A DNA stretch of 64,000 nt from Thermoplasma sp. Kam2015 (GTDB lineage Archaea > Thermoplasmatota > Thermoplasmata > Thermoplasmatales > Thermoplasmataceae): the NCBI RefSeq assembly GCF_003205235.1, contig NZ_QJSM01000018.1, positions 62,001-126,000 of the forward strand, read 5' to 3'. Under the pieces are notes generated by a model. It worked only from the letters and a program-made list of their open reading frames with translations. It was not told where the DNA came from and did no database searches. Positions within the stretch are counted from its first letter, which is position 1. Each line of letters begins with the position of its first letter. Position numbers and translations under genes: made by a program. Below are positions 33,822 through 41,968 of the stretch, one piece after another.

Positions 33822-34307
33822 TCAAGATTTGTACCTTTTTTCCATTACGAAATCGTCCCCATCAATATCCTTAACTTCGAATCCATTCTTTTTATAAAAC
33901 AGTACGCCAATACTGTTTTGTTGGTGAACGTATAATCTCCATTCTACAATACCTTTCGTATTCATAATTTTCTCAGCCTCAGACAACAATAATTTTCCTA
34001 TTCCTCTGCGTGTGTATTCTGGCTTTAGGTATAGGCGGAGTAATTCAGCTTTATCAGCAATGATCTTTAATTCTATGAATCCAGTCAGTGTTGAATTTAC
34101 AAGAGCGCCAAGGAAAATTGTATCAAAGTTTGATAGAGACCTTATTATCTCATTTAAAATTTTTTCCTTAGAATACTTCTCACTTATCCAGCGCTCGATG
34201 AATTCGTTACTGTAAATGTCTCTGTATGTCCATCTCCATGATTCTCTGGCAATTTCAATCAGGGCATCTACATCTTCAGCTGCCAATCTTTTGACCGTGA
34301 TCTGCAT
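33822..34307 (-). CDS. GNAT acetyltransferase, PaiA-like polyamine acetyltransferase
   Basis: A 161-residue GNAT protein. Acetyl-CoA pyrophosphate-binding motif A is YLKPEYTRRGIGKLLLSEAEK (about 93-113), followed by YVHQQNSIGVLFYKKNGF. The N-terminal ARESWRWTY and IYSNEFIERWI resemble, as I recall it, the structurally studied Thermoplasma PaiA that acetylates spermidine and spermine, so this is a paralogue or close relative. Codon use is more AT-rich than neighbouring genes, and the 5-prime end is partly duplicated upstream. Polyamine acetylation is inferred. Confidence 0.85.
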   Translation of the reverse strand: MQITVKRLAAEDVDALIEIARESWRWTYRDIYSNEFIERWISEKYSKEKILNEIIRSLSNFDTIFLGALVNSTLTGFIELKIIADKAELLRLYLKPEYTRRGIGKLLLSEAEKIMNTKGIVEWRLYVHQQNSIGVLFYKKNGFEVKDIDGDDFVMEKRYKS

Positions 34308-34362
34308 TCATGTCCCTTTCCATCCAAGCGGGTTTCCTATCAATCTTTTCGTTGACCGTGAT
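34284..34362. repeat. Imperfect direct repeat across the start of the acetyltransferase gene
   Basis: CAATCTTTTGACCGTGAT at 34284-34301, covering codons just after the acetyltransferase start on the other strand, recurs as CAATCTTTTCGTTGACCGTGAT at 34341-34362 with an insertion. The copies are about 57-61 bases apart. This could be a local duplication of the gene start or a paired regulatory site. Confidence 0.5.
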
Positions 34363-34442
34363 AGGCCCGTAAGCCGACGACTTAGGTCATATTTCAGAAA
34401 CGGTTATACCTTTTAATATAATAAAGGGATAGAACTGAGTTC

Positions 34443-35423
34443 ATGAAGAGCTTCTTGGATTGGGAATTGGAGCTTCACAGTAAGGTGGAGGAGGTTAACG
34501 AGAAACTCCTTGATACGGTTAGAAGTGAGGAGCCTGATTTAGACAGAATGGCTAGATATACCATTGAGGCGGGTGGAAAACGTTTTCGGCCATTGCTTAC
34601 AATACTTGCCTACGAATCCAGCACCGATGAGCCTTATTTTAAGATTCTGGATCTGGCAGCGGGATATGAACTCATCCATACTGCCAGCTTGATACATGAT
34701 GATATAATAGATAATTCGCCCATGAGAAGGGGAAGACCAACGTTGAGTTATAAGGAAGGAATAAACAACGCAATAGTGGTAGCCGATTATCTCTTTGCCA
34801 AGGCCTATGAACTCGGTTCCAGATACGGTCCAGTTGTATCTAAGGTTATGGCAGATGCATCCAGCAGGCTGGCCGAGGGTCAGATTCTGGAGGCATTCAA
34901 CCTTGGAAATCTCAATATTAAAGAGGAGACCTATTACAAGATAATAGAGAATAAGACAGCTCACTTTTTTGAAGCCTGCGCCAAGGGAGCTACGATAGCT
35001 GCAAATGCCGATCTAAACACAAGAAATATGCTTTCTGGCTTTGCATTCAATCTCGGCATGGCATTCCAGGTAACAGACGACATTCTGGATATAACCGGAG
35101 ATGATAAGTATACAGGGAAACCAACATTCGTAGATATAAAGCATGATGCACTCACGCTTCCTATAATCTATGCGTTGCATAATTCTGAACAGGCAGACAG
35201 GGAGAAGATCATAGGAATGATCAATGGCAGCATAGAGATAGATAAGGATCTGCTCAAGAAAATATTTCTGAGAAGCGGATCACTGGATTATTCATTTGGC
35301 ATAGCTAAGCGCTTCATAACAACCGCAATGGAATATCTGAAAGGTGTGACAAGATCGCCGGACATAGATCTGTTGATGGAACTTGCCCTGATGGTCATAG
35401 ATAGAATAGAGATCTACAGATGA
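34443..35423 (+). CDS. idsA: Polyprenyl diphosphate synthase (geranylgeranyl or longer)
   Basis: A 326-residue trans-isoprenyl diphosphate synthase. The first aspartate-rich motif is D86-D87-IID90 followed by RRGRP; the second is FQVTDDILDITGDD. Residues four and five before the first motif are small (A81, S82 region), which leaves room for C20 or longer chains, as needed for archaeal diphytanyl lipids. GGKRFRP near the N-terminus binds IPP. AT-rich TATA sequence near 34412-34422 lies about 27 nt before ATG 34443. Confidence 0.93.
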   Translation: MKSFLDWELELHSKVEEVNEKLLDTVRSEEPDLDRMARYTIEAGGKRFRPLLTILAYESSTDEPYFKILDLAAGYELIHTASLIHDDIIDNSPMRRGRPTLSYKEGINNAIVVADYLFAKAYELGSRYGPVVSKVMADASSRLAEGQILEAFNLGNLNIKEETYYKIIENKTAHFFEACAKGATIAANADLNTRNMLSGFAFNLGMAFQVTDDILDITGDDKYTGKPTFVDIKHDALTLPIIYALHNSEQADREKIIGMINGSIEIDKDLLKKIFLRSGSLDYSFGIAKRFITTAMEYLKGVTRSPDIDLLMELALMVIDRIEIYR

Positions 35424-35534
35424 CGGAAAAATTTGGATCATATTCAATAAGGCATGATTGCCCATGCGAAATTTCGGGTGTTATCCCCTCTTCAGAAATG
35501 GTTTGGATATATGTATGAAAAATGAGGTAGTGAT

Positions 35535-36698
35535 ATGAGACCAAGAATACTGTTATATACAGGAAAAGGTGGAGTTGGAAAGACATCCATAGCAGCAGCA
35601 ACTGGCGCATTGCTGTCCTCAAAGGGACACAAGACGCTGATAATTTCGACAGATCCTGCTCACAGCCTTGGTGACGCGTTCGGTATGGAGATAGGTCACA
35701 GTGTGAAGCAGCTTGGAGAAAATCTGTATGGCCAGGAAGTGAGTGTTGTCCAGTCCATAAACGAACACTGGGGTGAGCTGAAGGATTATCTGAGATCGCT
35801 GTTCCTCTCGCAGGGTCTGGATCCGGTTTCGGCAGATGAGATAGCCACGCTTCCGGGTTTTGAAGAGGCCTCTGAGCTTTTGTATCTGAGAAACTATTAT
35901 TACGATGAGGAATACGATACGATAATAATGGACAGCGCGCCCACAGGTGCTGCCCTGCAGTTGTTATCATTCCCTGAGGTGATGACATGGTACATGGACA
36001 AGCTTTTCCCCATAAGCAGAAAAACTGCGAGGGTAGCACGTCCTTTATTGAAGCCTTTTGTCGATATACCGCTGCCTGAGGATGCGGTCTTTGAAAACAT
36101 AGATCTGCTCTACAGGCAGCTCACAGACATAAGGAAAATACTGACGAACAACGATGTTACGTCCATTCGCCTTGTGACTAATCCGGATAACATGTCGTAC
36201 AGTGAAACAAAGCGTGCCTATACCTATCTTCTGCTATATGGATACCCAGTTGACGCGGTGATAATCAACAAGATACTCAGCGATGAGACCGGAGATTTCT
36301 TCGAAAAGATGAGAGGAAGTCAGAAGGATATAATAACTGAGATGGAAAATTCGTTTGTGGACATCAAAATATTCAAGGCTAGGTTGTTGCAGGAGGAACC
36401 TATAGGGATAAAGAAGCTGGTTGAGCTTGGACAGCTCATATATGGAGACGAGGATCCATATAAGGTTTTCTACAAGGGCATGCCTATAAAATACACAAAG
36501 AATGGGGACAGATACCTGCTCAAGATAAAGATGCCATTTGCTGAAAAGGAGAAACTCAACTTGTTCAACCACGGAGGGGAGCTAACAATAGAGATAGCTA
36601 ACTGGAAGAGAGTGTTCTATCTCCCAGAATCCATATCCGATAAGAGGCCTGTATCAGCGGAATATTCAAATGGATATTTGAATGTAATACTTGAGTGA
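35535..36698 (+). CDS. ArsA/Get3-type ATPase with C-terminal HSP20-like domain
   Basis: A 387-residue deviant Walker-A ATPase: GKGGVGKTS at residues 10-18, switch I STDPAHSLGDAFG near 36, and switch II DSAPTGAALQLLSFPE near 134. The last 80 residues (YLLKIKMPFAEKEKLNLF ... YSNGYLNVIL) read as an alpha-crystallin/HSP20-like beta sandwich known to be appended to some ArsA proteins. No arsenite efflux gene is adjacent, so a Get3-like role in membrane protein targeting or a chaperone role is as likely as arsenite pumping. Confidence 0.88.
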   Translation: MRPRILLYTGKGGVGKTSIAAATGALLSSKGHKTLIISTDPAHSLGDAFGMEIGHSVKQLGENLYGQEVSVVQSINEHWGELKDYLRSLFLSQGLDPVSADEIATLPGFEEASELLYLRNYYYDEEYDTIIMDSAPTGAALQLLSFPEVMTWYMDKLFPISRKTARVARPLLKPFVDIPLPEDAVFENIDLLYRQLTDIRKILTNNDVTSIRLVTNPDNMSYSETKRAYTYLLLYGYPVDAVIINKILSDETGDFFEKMRGSQKDIITEMENSFVDIKIFKARLLQEEPIGIKKLVELGQLIYGDEDPYKVFYKGMPIKYTKNGDRYLLKIKMPFAEKEKLNLFNHGGELTIEIANWKRVFYLPESISDKRPVSAEYSNGYLNVILE

Positions 36699-36702
36699 TC
36701 AG

Positions 36703-36879
36703 ATGGACATAGAGATAACTATAAAGGTATCGAAAAAAACCTACGAAAGGCTGGAACGCCTGTTTTACCTTGCGTTGCTCCCCAAAAATTTCCAGGAATT
36801 TCAGAAGGAGATCAGGAAGGAAAATGTTCCAAAGCGCGAAAGCGAAAAGGACAGATTCAGAAAGATTGAGATAAAATAG
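36703..36879 (+). CDS. Small basic protein, possible ribbon-helix-helix
   Basis: A 58-residue protein beginning MDIEITIKVSKKTYERLERL, a short strand followed by a helix, as in ribbon-helix-helix DNA-binding proteins, then a highly charged tail (EIRKENVPKRESEKDRFRK). The start codon follows the ArsA-type gene stop by four bases, so it is in the same transcript. The frame can also start at TTG 36691, overlapping that gene. Its link to the ATPase is positional only. Confidence 0.6.
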   Translation: MDIEITIKVSKKTYERLERLFYLALLPKNFQEFQKEIRKENVPKRESEKDRFRKIEIK

Positions 36880-36938
36880 CCAGTATTCAGTTGTGAATAA
36901 CGCTGAAAATTAATATACATTTTTTCACTACTATCGAT

Positions 36939-38477
36939 ATGAAGGCGCTCATAGAGGAAGATCTGTTTTCAAAGATAGGGATCAGTGAGGTAAATTCTGG
37001 AGTATATGATGGGGCCTGGGCGAATCCATCAGGCAAGATGCTGACAGTGCGGAGCCCGATTGACGGAAGCGAAATTGCCAAGATATCTCTGGCCACAAGG
37101 CAGGATTATGACAGAATGGTCTCAAAGGCCATAGAGGAATTCAAGAAATGGAGAATGATACCGGCGCCAAAGCGGGGATTAATAATAAGAGAGATAGGCG
37201 AGGAGCTAAGAAAGGAAAAGAAGAACCTTGGAAAGATCGTGACGATAGAGGCCGGCAAAACGCCATCCGAGGGAGAAGGAGAGATACAGGAGATGATAGA
37301 TATATCGGATCTTGCGCTGGGTCTCTCAAGGCAGCTCTACGGTCTCACCATTGCCAGTGAACGTCCCTATCACAGGATGTATGAGCAGTGGGTACCGCTT
37401 GGTCCTGTTGCAGTCATAACTTCATTCAATTTCCCAGCATCGGTATGGTCATGGAATGCATTCATTGCAGCAGTCGATGGAGATGTTGTGATATGGAAGC
37501 CGTCCTCTAAGGCGGCGCTCACAGCTGTAGCCGTCATGAAGGTTATCGAAAGGGTTCTGAAGAGGAACAATGCGCCCAACATATTCTTCCTGCTTGTAAG
37601 CTCGGGTTCCGAGGGTGGAGACTGGATTACAAACGATCCAAGAATACCTCTTGTTTCATTCACAGGATCTGTGCCGGTTGGAAAGAAGATCTCAGAAAAC
37701 GTTGCAAAGAGACTTGGAAAGAGCATACTTGAGCTGGGAGGAAACAATGGTGCAATAGTTTCAGATAAGGCGGATATAGATCTGGCGCTTAGAGGCGTGG
37801 TTTTCGGTGCACTGGCCACTGCCGGGCAGCGCTGCACCACCACCAGGCGCGTAATTGTGCATGAGAAGATATACGACGAATTCCTGGAGAAACTAAAGAA
37901 CGCATATTCAACCATAAAGGTCGGGGATCCCAGAGATAAGGGTGTGCTGGTTGGTCCACTCATAGATGAGGATGCGGTGCGCGATTACGAAAATGCAATA
38001 GATGCAGCTATAAAGCAGGGTGGGAAGCTCGTATATGGTGGTAAAAGGATCAATCTGAAAGGCTACGAGGGCGGCCATTACGTCATGCCAACAATAATAG
38101 AGGCAAAACCCGATATGCCAATCGTCAAGGAGGAGACGTTTGCACCAATTCTCTACGTGATGAAGTACCGCACCATAGAGGAAGCTCTTGAGATTCACAA
38201 CTCGGTTCCGCAGGGTCTGTCGTCATCCATATTCACGACTGATCTACGGGAGGAAGAGGCCTTCCTGTCTCCATATGGATCGGATTGCGGGCTTGCGAAC
38301 GTCAACACAAGCACCGCTGGTGCTGAAATAGGCGGTGCCTTTGGAGGGGAGAAAGATACTGGAGGGGGAAGGGAGAGCGGAAGCGATGCCTGGAAGTACT
38401 ATATGAGGAGGCAGACCGTTACAAAGAACTGGGGCCAAACGCTTCCTCTGGCGCAGGATGTGGTTTTCGAGTTCTAA
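36939..38477 (+). CDS. NAD(P)-dependent aldehyde dehydrogenase (ALDH7-like)
   Basis: A 512-residue aldehyde dehydrogenase with oxyanion N164 in SFNFPASVW, general base E265 in LELGGNN, and nucleophile C299 in AGQRCTTTRR. FTGSVPVGKKI binds cofactor. The overall wording (NTSTAGAEIGGAFGGEKDTGGGRESGSDAWKYYMRR) resembles the antiquitin/aminoadipic semialdehyde branch. TATA-like TTAATATACATT lies about 26 nt before ATG 36939. The true substrate is unknown; it begins a run of acyl/aldehyde catabolism-type genes. Confidence 0.9.
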   Translation: MKALIEEDLFSKIGISEVNSGVYDGAWANPSGKMLTVRSPIDGSEIAKISLATRQDYDRMVSKAIEEFKKWRMIPAPKRGLIIREIGEELRKEKKNLGKIVTIEAGKTPSEGEGEIQEMIDISDLALGLSRQLYGLTIASERPYHRMYEQWVPLGPVAVITSFNFPASVWSWNAFIAAVDGDVVIWKPSSKAALTAVAVMKVIERVLKRNNAPNIFFLLVSSGSEGGDWITNDPRIPLVSFTGSVPVGKKISENVAKRLGKSILELGGNNGAIVSDKADIDLALRGVVFGALATAGQRCTTTRRVIVHEKIYDEFLEKLKNAYSTIKVGDPRDKGVLVGPLIDEDAVRDYENAIDAAIKQGGKLVYGGKRINLKGYEGGHYVMPTIIEAKPDMPIVKEETFAPILYVMKYRTIEEALEIHNSVPQGLSSSIFTTDLREEEAFLSPYGSDCGLANVNTSTAGAEIGGAFGGEKDTGGGRESGSDAWKYYMRRQTVTKNWGQTLPLAQDVVFEF

Positions 38478-38617
38478 GACCACCGCATCTATCCTTCCAT
38501 TGGCGTGCGAACATCGCATGCCACTCATTTTATTGTTTTATGAAGCGATCCACATAATAGAGCCGTTTAAAATTTTTCATAGATCATGCAGGCTTTACCC
38601 TGCTGATATGAAATGCG

Positions 38618-39391
38618 TCATTTTCCCATGAACACCGGTCTCCTTTTATCTCTGAACGCCGCAACGCCCTCTACGAAGTCATGCGTTGAGGCAAGCTTTG
38701 ACTGTTCCTCCGCCTCGAGCTCCAGGAATTCTTCGAAGTCAAAGTAAAGCGATCTGTTTATGAGGATCTTCCCGGTCGAATAGGCAGCAAAAGGACCATG
38801 GGATATGATATTCGCCGTATTCCTTGCCTCAGATAATGGATCCTCTGCCAACTCCAGCAATCCGGCTTTTTCAGCACACTCCGCCGAAAATTCGCCTCCT
38901 AGGAGCAGATGTCTGCTGAAGCGGCCTCCCGAGCGTCTTGTGATTATATAACTCAATCCAGTATCTGGAGCAAGTCCAATACCCTGAAAAGCGAGGATGA
39001 ACCGGCTTCTTGGCGATGCATATACAAGATCGCATATGAACGCCAGACTTATGCCAGCACCGGCAGTAATACCATCGATTGCACTTATGAATATCTTTCT
39101 GCTGTTTCTGATCTTTCTGGCTATAATGTGGAAAGAATCCTTTAGATCGGATCTCAGAATTTTCTGCGTTATCTCATCTGGAGCATCGTTCAGATCTGCA
39201 CCGGCCGAAAATGAATTGCCGGAACCTGTTATTATCACGACCCTCACGGATTCATCTTGATCTGCGCAGTCGATAGCGTTTATCAGTTCTGATCTTGTTT
39301 CGGCGTTTAGTGCGTTCATTCTTTCTGGTCTATTTATGGATATAATAGTTACAGAATTATCTCGTTCTGTGTTGATGTATCGATATTGCAT
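38618..39391 (-). CDS. Enoyl-CoA hydratase/isomerase family protein
   Basis: A 257-residue crotonase-fold enzyme. The first oxyanion-hole segment is SFSAGADLND and the second AIDGITAGAGISLAFICDLVYAS. The later segment GIGLAPDTGLSYIITRRSG has Asp where PaaG-type isomerases do, and no Glu at the usual first hydratase position, so isomerisation is at least as likely as hydration. TATA-like TATTTTAATATG is 24 nt before ATG 39391. It is divergent from the short-chain dehydrogenase gene. Confidence 0.87.
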   Translation of the reverse strand: MQYRYINTERDNSVTIISINRPERMNALNAETRSELINAIDCADQDESVRVVIITGSGNSFSAGADLNDAPDEITQKILRSDLKDSFHIIARKIRNSRKIFISAIDGITAGAGISLAFICDLVYASPRSRFILAFQGIGLAPDTGLSYIITRRSGGRFSRHLLLGGEFSAECAEKAGLLELAEDPLSEARNTANIISHGPFAAYSTGKILINRSLYFDFEEFLELEAEEQSKLASTHDFVEGVAAFRDKRRPVFMGK

Positions 39392-39517
39392 GCATTAATG
39401 ATAGCACACTTCATATTAAAATATAGAAGAACCTAAGGATATGAATTCTTCACTGGAGAATTTGTATCATTAAACGAACATGAAAAAATTAACTATAATT
39501 GGTATGATGCGCTATTC

Positions 39518-40276
39518 ATGGATTTGAAGGGGAAAGTGGCCGTTGTAACTGGTTCAGGAAGGGGCATAGGGAGAGAGATTGCAGTATATCTGGCTAGGCA
39601 TGGGGCAACAGTTGTAGTAAACGTGAAGAAGAGAATTGAGGAAGGCAACGAAACGCTTGCAGAGGTGAAGAAATACAGCGATGGTATGATGGTTCAGGCC
39701 GATGTATCGAGCCGGTCTGGAGCAAAGTTGCTTGCGGATCAAACCCGCAGGCAATACGGAAGATGCGACATACTGATCAATAATGCTGGGTTGGGCATAG
39801 GTATGCCATTTCTGGAATGCGATGACAGGCTCATAGAAAAGATGATCTCTTCAAATTACCTCTCTGCAGTCTACTGCACTCAGGAGTTCTCGGAGATAAT
39901 GCCAGAAGGCAGCTCGATAATAATGATGGCATCGTTTGCAGGCATTAGACCAATGATGTATCTGTCGCTGTACGGAAGCCTTAAGGCAGCCATAATGAAG
40001 CTCACAGAGTATCTTGCCCTTGAGTTGAGGTCAAGACGTATAAGGGTCAATGCACTGGCCCCGTCGATCGTAAAGACAAAGATGGGCGAGAGCCTCTTAG
40101 ATTATCTGCACATGACAGAGGAAGAATACGCATCAAAGCACACGCTAACTAGCAGCATAATATATCCTGAGGAGATCGCAGGTGCAATAGGTTTTCTTTT
40201 GGAATCTCCAAATATAACTGGCCAGACTCTGGTCATTGACTCCGGTCAGTCGCTGATGGGAGATCTATTCATGTAG
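39518..40276 (+). CDS. Short-chain dehydrogenase/reductase (FabG-like)
   Basis: A 252-residue classical SDR. The cofactor motif is TGSGRGIGREIA at 12-23, the structural NNAG motif is INNAGLG, and the catalytic residues are Ser in MMASFAG and Tyr/Lys in YGSLKAAIMK. Its closing segment AIGFLLESPNITGQTLVIDSGQSL is typical of 3-oxoacyl reductase-like members. AACTATAATTGG lies 23 nt before ATG 39518. Its position next to an enoyl-CoA hydratase relative suggests hydroxyacyl-CoA turnover. Confidence 0.9.
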   Translation: MDLKGKVAVVTGSGRGIGREIAVYLARHGATVVVNVKKRIEEGNETLAEVKKYSDGMMVQADVSSRSGAKLLADQTRRQYGRCDILINNAGLGIGMPFLECDDRLIEKMISSNYLSAVYCTQEFSEIMPEGSSIIMMASFAGIRPMMYLSLYGSLKAAIMKLTEYLALELRSRRIRVNALAPSIVKTKMGESLLDYLHMTEEEYASKHTLTSSIIYPEEIAGAIGFLLESPNITGQTLVIDSGQSLMGDLFM

Positions 40277-40280
40277 AATT

Positions 40281-40291
40281 TTTATAAATAT
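40281..40291 (+). promoter_or_regulatory. TATA-like box facing the antisense of the HpaB-family gene
   Basis: TTTTTATAAAT lies just after the dehydrogenase stop, with a GTG at 40311 about 26 nt downstream, the spacing of leaderless starts here. The only frame it could drive is a 69-codon frame antisense to the end of the next gene that looks non-coding, so an antisense RNA or a chance box in a terminator is more likely. Confidence 0.3.
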
Positions 40292-40362
40292 GTGAAATGA
40301 AATAGGTGATGTGAGGACGTCAACTAGCATCCGGCTGGAATGTACATTTCTAAGAACGCCGA

Positions 40363-41823
40363 TCACTTATCCAGCCTTTCCTTCACTCCGGATGCATAGA
40401 GCGCCAGATCCTTGCTTCCGTCGTAGATGTAGGATCTGTAAAGTTCGAGGATGCTGGCCTCTATTGATCCTTCAGCATGGATCATGGCTGTGGAGAAGAG
40501 CGCTCCGAAGGATGAGATGATCTCCTTTGTCAGAGAGATGATCCTCGATCTCGTGACGGAATCCGTTCCCTTTTTGCCCGTCATGTATTTGCTGAGATAT
40601 TTCATCTCATCAGGATTCTCAAAGTCTTTCGAGGATGGAAGCGTGGCAGCCAGGCCACCGGCTACGTCCACAAGATGCTTTATGACATCCATATAATTCT
40701 CGTTTGCCACAAGTTTCCCAACATTCGTGATCACCTTATCGGGTATCTGGATTCCAGTTGCAGGATCTGCCTTTGATTCATATGCAGCCAGATAACCTGT
40801 ACTTCTAAGCAGCTCTTTATACTTTATAATTTCAACAACATCCCTCCTGATATGTGATTTGTCGTCCACACCATTGAATTCAGCCAGCAATTTTCCAAGC
40901 CCAACTAGCAGGTCAGCCATCCCCGTTCTGTATGCTATGGCGGTGAATCTATGAAATGTAGGAAACATCACAGCCACGAAGCCCGCATACTGCCATTCCC
41001 CTGCCAGAAATACACGATCCCATGGTACAAAGACGTCGTCAAAGATCGTGATGGATTCGGTCTCAACATTCTCCCTTCCCATAATGAACCATGGATCATC
41101 GTTGGCGGACTCAACAGCTTTCTCAGGTTTTGATATCATTTTGAGTCCTTTAGCATTTGCTGGTACTGCAAAAGCCACAGCATAGTCCGCATCATCCTTG
41201 GTCATTGCCCTGGTCGGGATAACTATGATCTCATTGGCCACAGGCCCCTGCGTTGTGTGTGCCTTTGCACCTCTAACAACTATGCCATCATTGCTGCGCT
41301 TCACAATATGCACATACATATCGGGATCCGACTGTTCGCTTGGTCTTAATGAGCGATCCCCTTTCATATCTGTCTGGGCCACGGCGAGTGCCAGATCATT
41401 TTCCGCTACATATCTGTAAAATTTTTCAATCCGATTGAAATAGGTTGTTCCTAGCCGGGAATCGATCTCCTTTGCCGCTATCAAAAGCGCGAAAATTGCG
41501 TCTGATCCTATTGCCTGAATTATATTGAATGTACCTCTGCCCATCCTTGTAGTTTTGTATATCAGATTGAATCTATCAAGCAGATCCTCAGTTTTCCTCG
41601 GAATCTTATAGAAACTGCTTATCTCTCCATACTCCCGATCCTGATACACCAGCATATCCCTATATTTCTCATCTTGCTGCCATTTGTAGATAAGTGAGGC
41701 GTGCTTTACAGCCGTTCCCAGTTGAGGATGATCTGCAACATTCTTAACGTTCATTCCCTTATAGTAGACAACCCTCCCATCATCGAGGCTTTTAAGATAA
41801 CGATCGACGTCGTATATAGACAT
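40363..41823 (-). CDS. HpaB/4-hydroxybutyryl-CoA dehydratase family flavoprotein lacking cluster cysteines
   Basis: A 486-residue protein with the acyl-CoA-dehydrogenase-like fold of 4-hydroxyphenylacetate 3-monooxygenase and 4-hydroxybutyryl-CoA dehydratase. Flavin-site segments VRGAKAHTTQGPVANEIIVIP and FVPWDRVFLAGEW are clear. The dehydratase ligates a [4Fe-4S] cluster with three Cys and one His; here the His is kept in TFHRFTAIAY but the protein contains no cysteine at all. It cannot bind that cluster, so a hydroxylase or unknown activity is more likely. No HpaC reductase is adjacent. Confidence 0.82.
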   Translation of the reverse strand: MSIYDVDRYLKSLDDGRVVYYKGMNVKNVADHPQLGTAVKHASLIYKWQQDEKYRDMLVYQDREYGEISSFYKIPRKTEDLLDRFNLIYKTTRMGRGTFNIIQAIGSDAIFALLIAAKEIDSRLGTTYFNRIEKFYRYVAENDLALAVAQTDMKGDRSLRPSEQSDPDMYVHIVKRSNDGIVVRGAKAHTTQGPVANEIIVIPTRAMTKDDADYAVAFAVPANAKGLKMISKPEKAVESANDDPWFIMGRENVETESITIFDDVFVPWDRVFLAGEWQYAGFVAVMFPTFHRFTAIAYRTGMADLLVGLGKLLAEFNGVDDKSHIRRDVVEIIKYKELLRSTGYLAAYESKADPATGIQIPDKVITNVGKLVANENYMDVIKHLVDVAGGLAATLPSSKDFENPDEMKYLSKYMTGKKGTDSVTRSRIISLTKEIISSFGALFSTAMIHAEGSIEASILELYRSYIYDGSKDLALYASGVKERLDK

Positions 41824-41968
41824 AATGTATCATATTATCATGTTAGGATAAGGCTTAAACCTTATTGTCCGCATTACCTGAAGAAATATATTGTATCTTT
41901 ATGCTTCCATAATTTCACCAAGACATAACTTATTCGCTTTGCTATGGCTATGATATGGACATCGTCGC

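Noticed and set aside
33595-33897. Rightward frame after the tRNA
   Set aside because: Its second half is antisense to the acetyltransferase and its first half matches no family; there is no promoter with leaderless spacing.
35395-36039. Leftward 214-codon frame
   Set aside because: It is antisense to the P-loop region of the ArsA-type ATPase and rich in His, Pro and Ser, as expected from reverse-strand codons.
37370-37963. Leftward 197-codon frame
   Set aside because: It lies opposite the catalytic core of the aldehyde dehydrogenase and has no family features.
40311-40520. 69-codon protein from GTG 40311
   Set aside because: The frame is Arg/Cys/Trp-rich and antisense to a clear gene, so only a possible transcript, not a protein, is kept as a finding.
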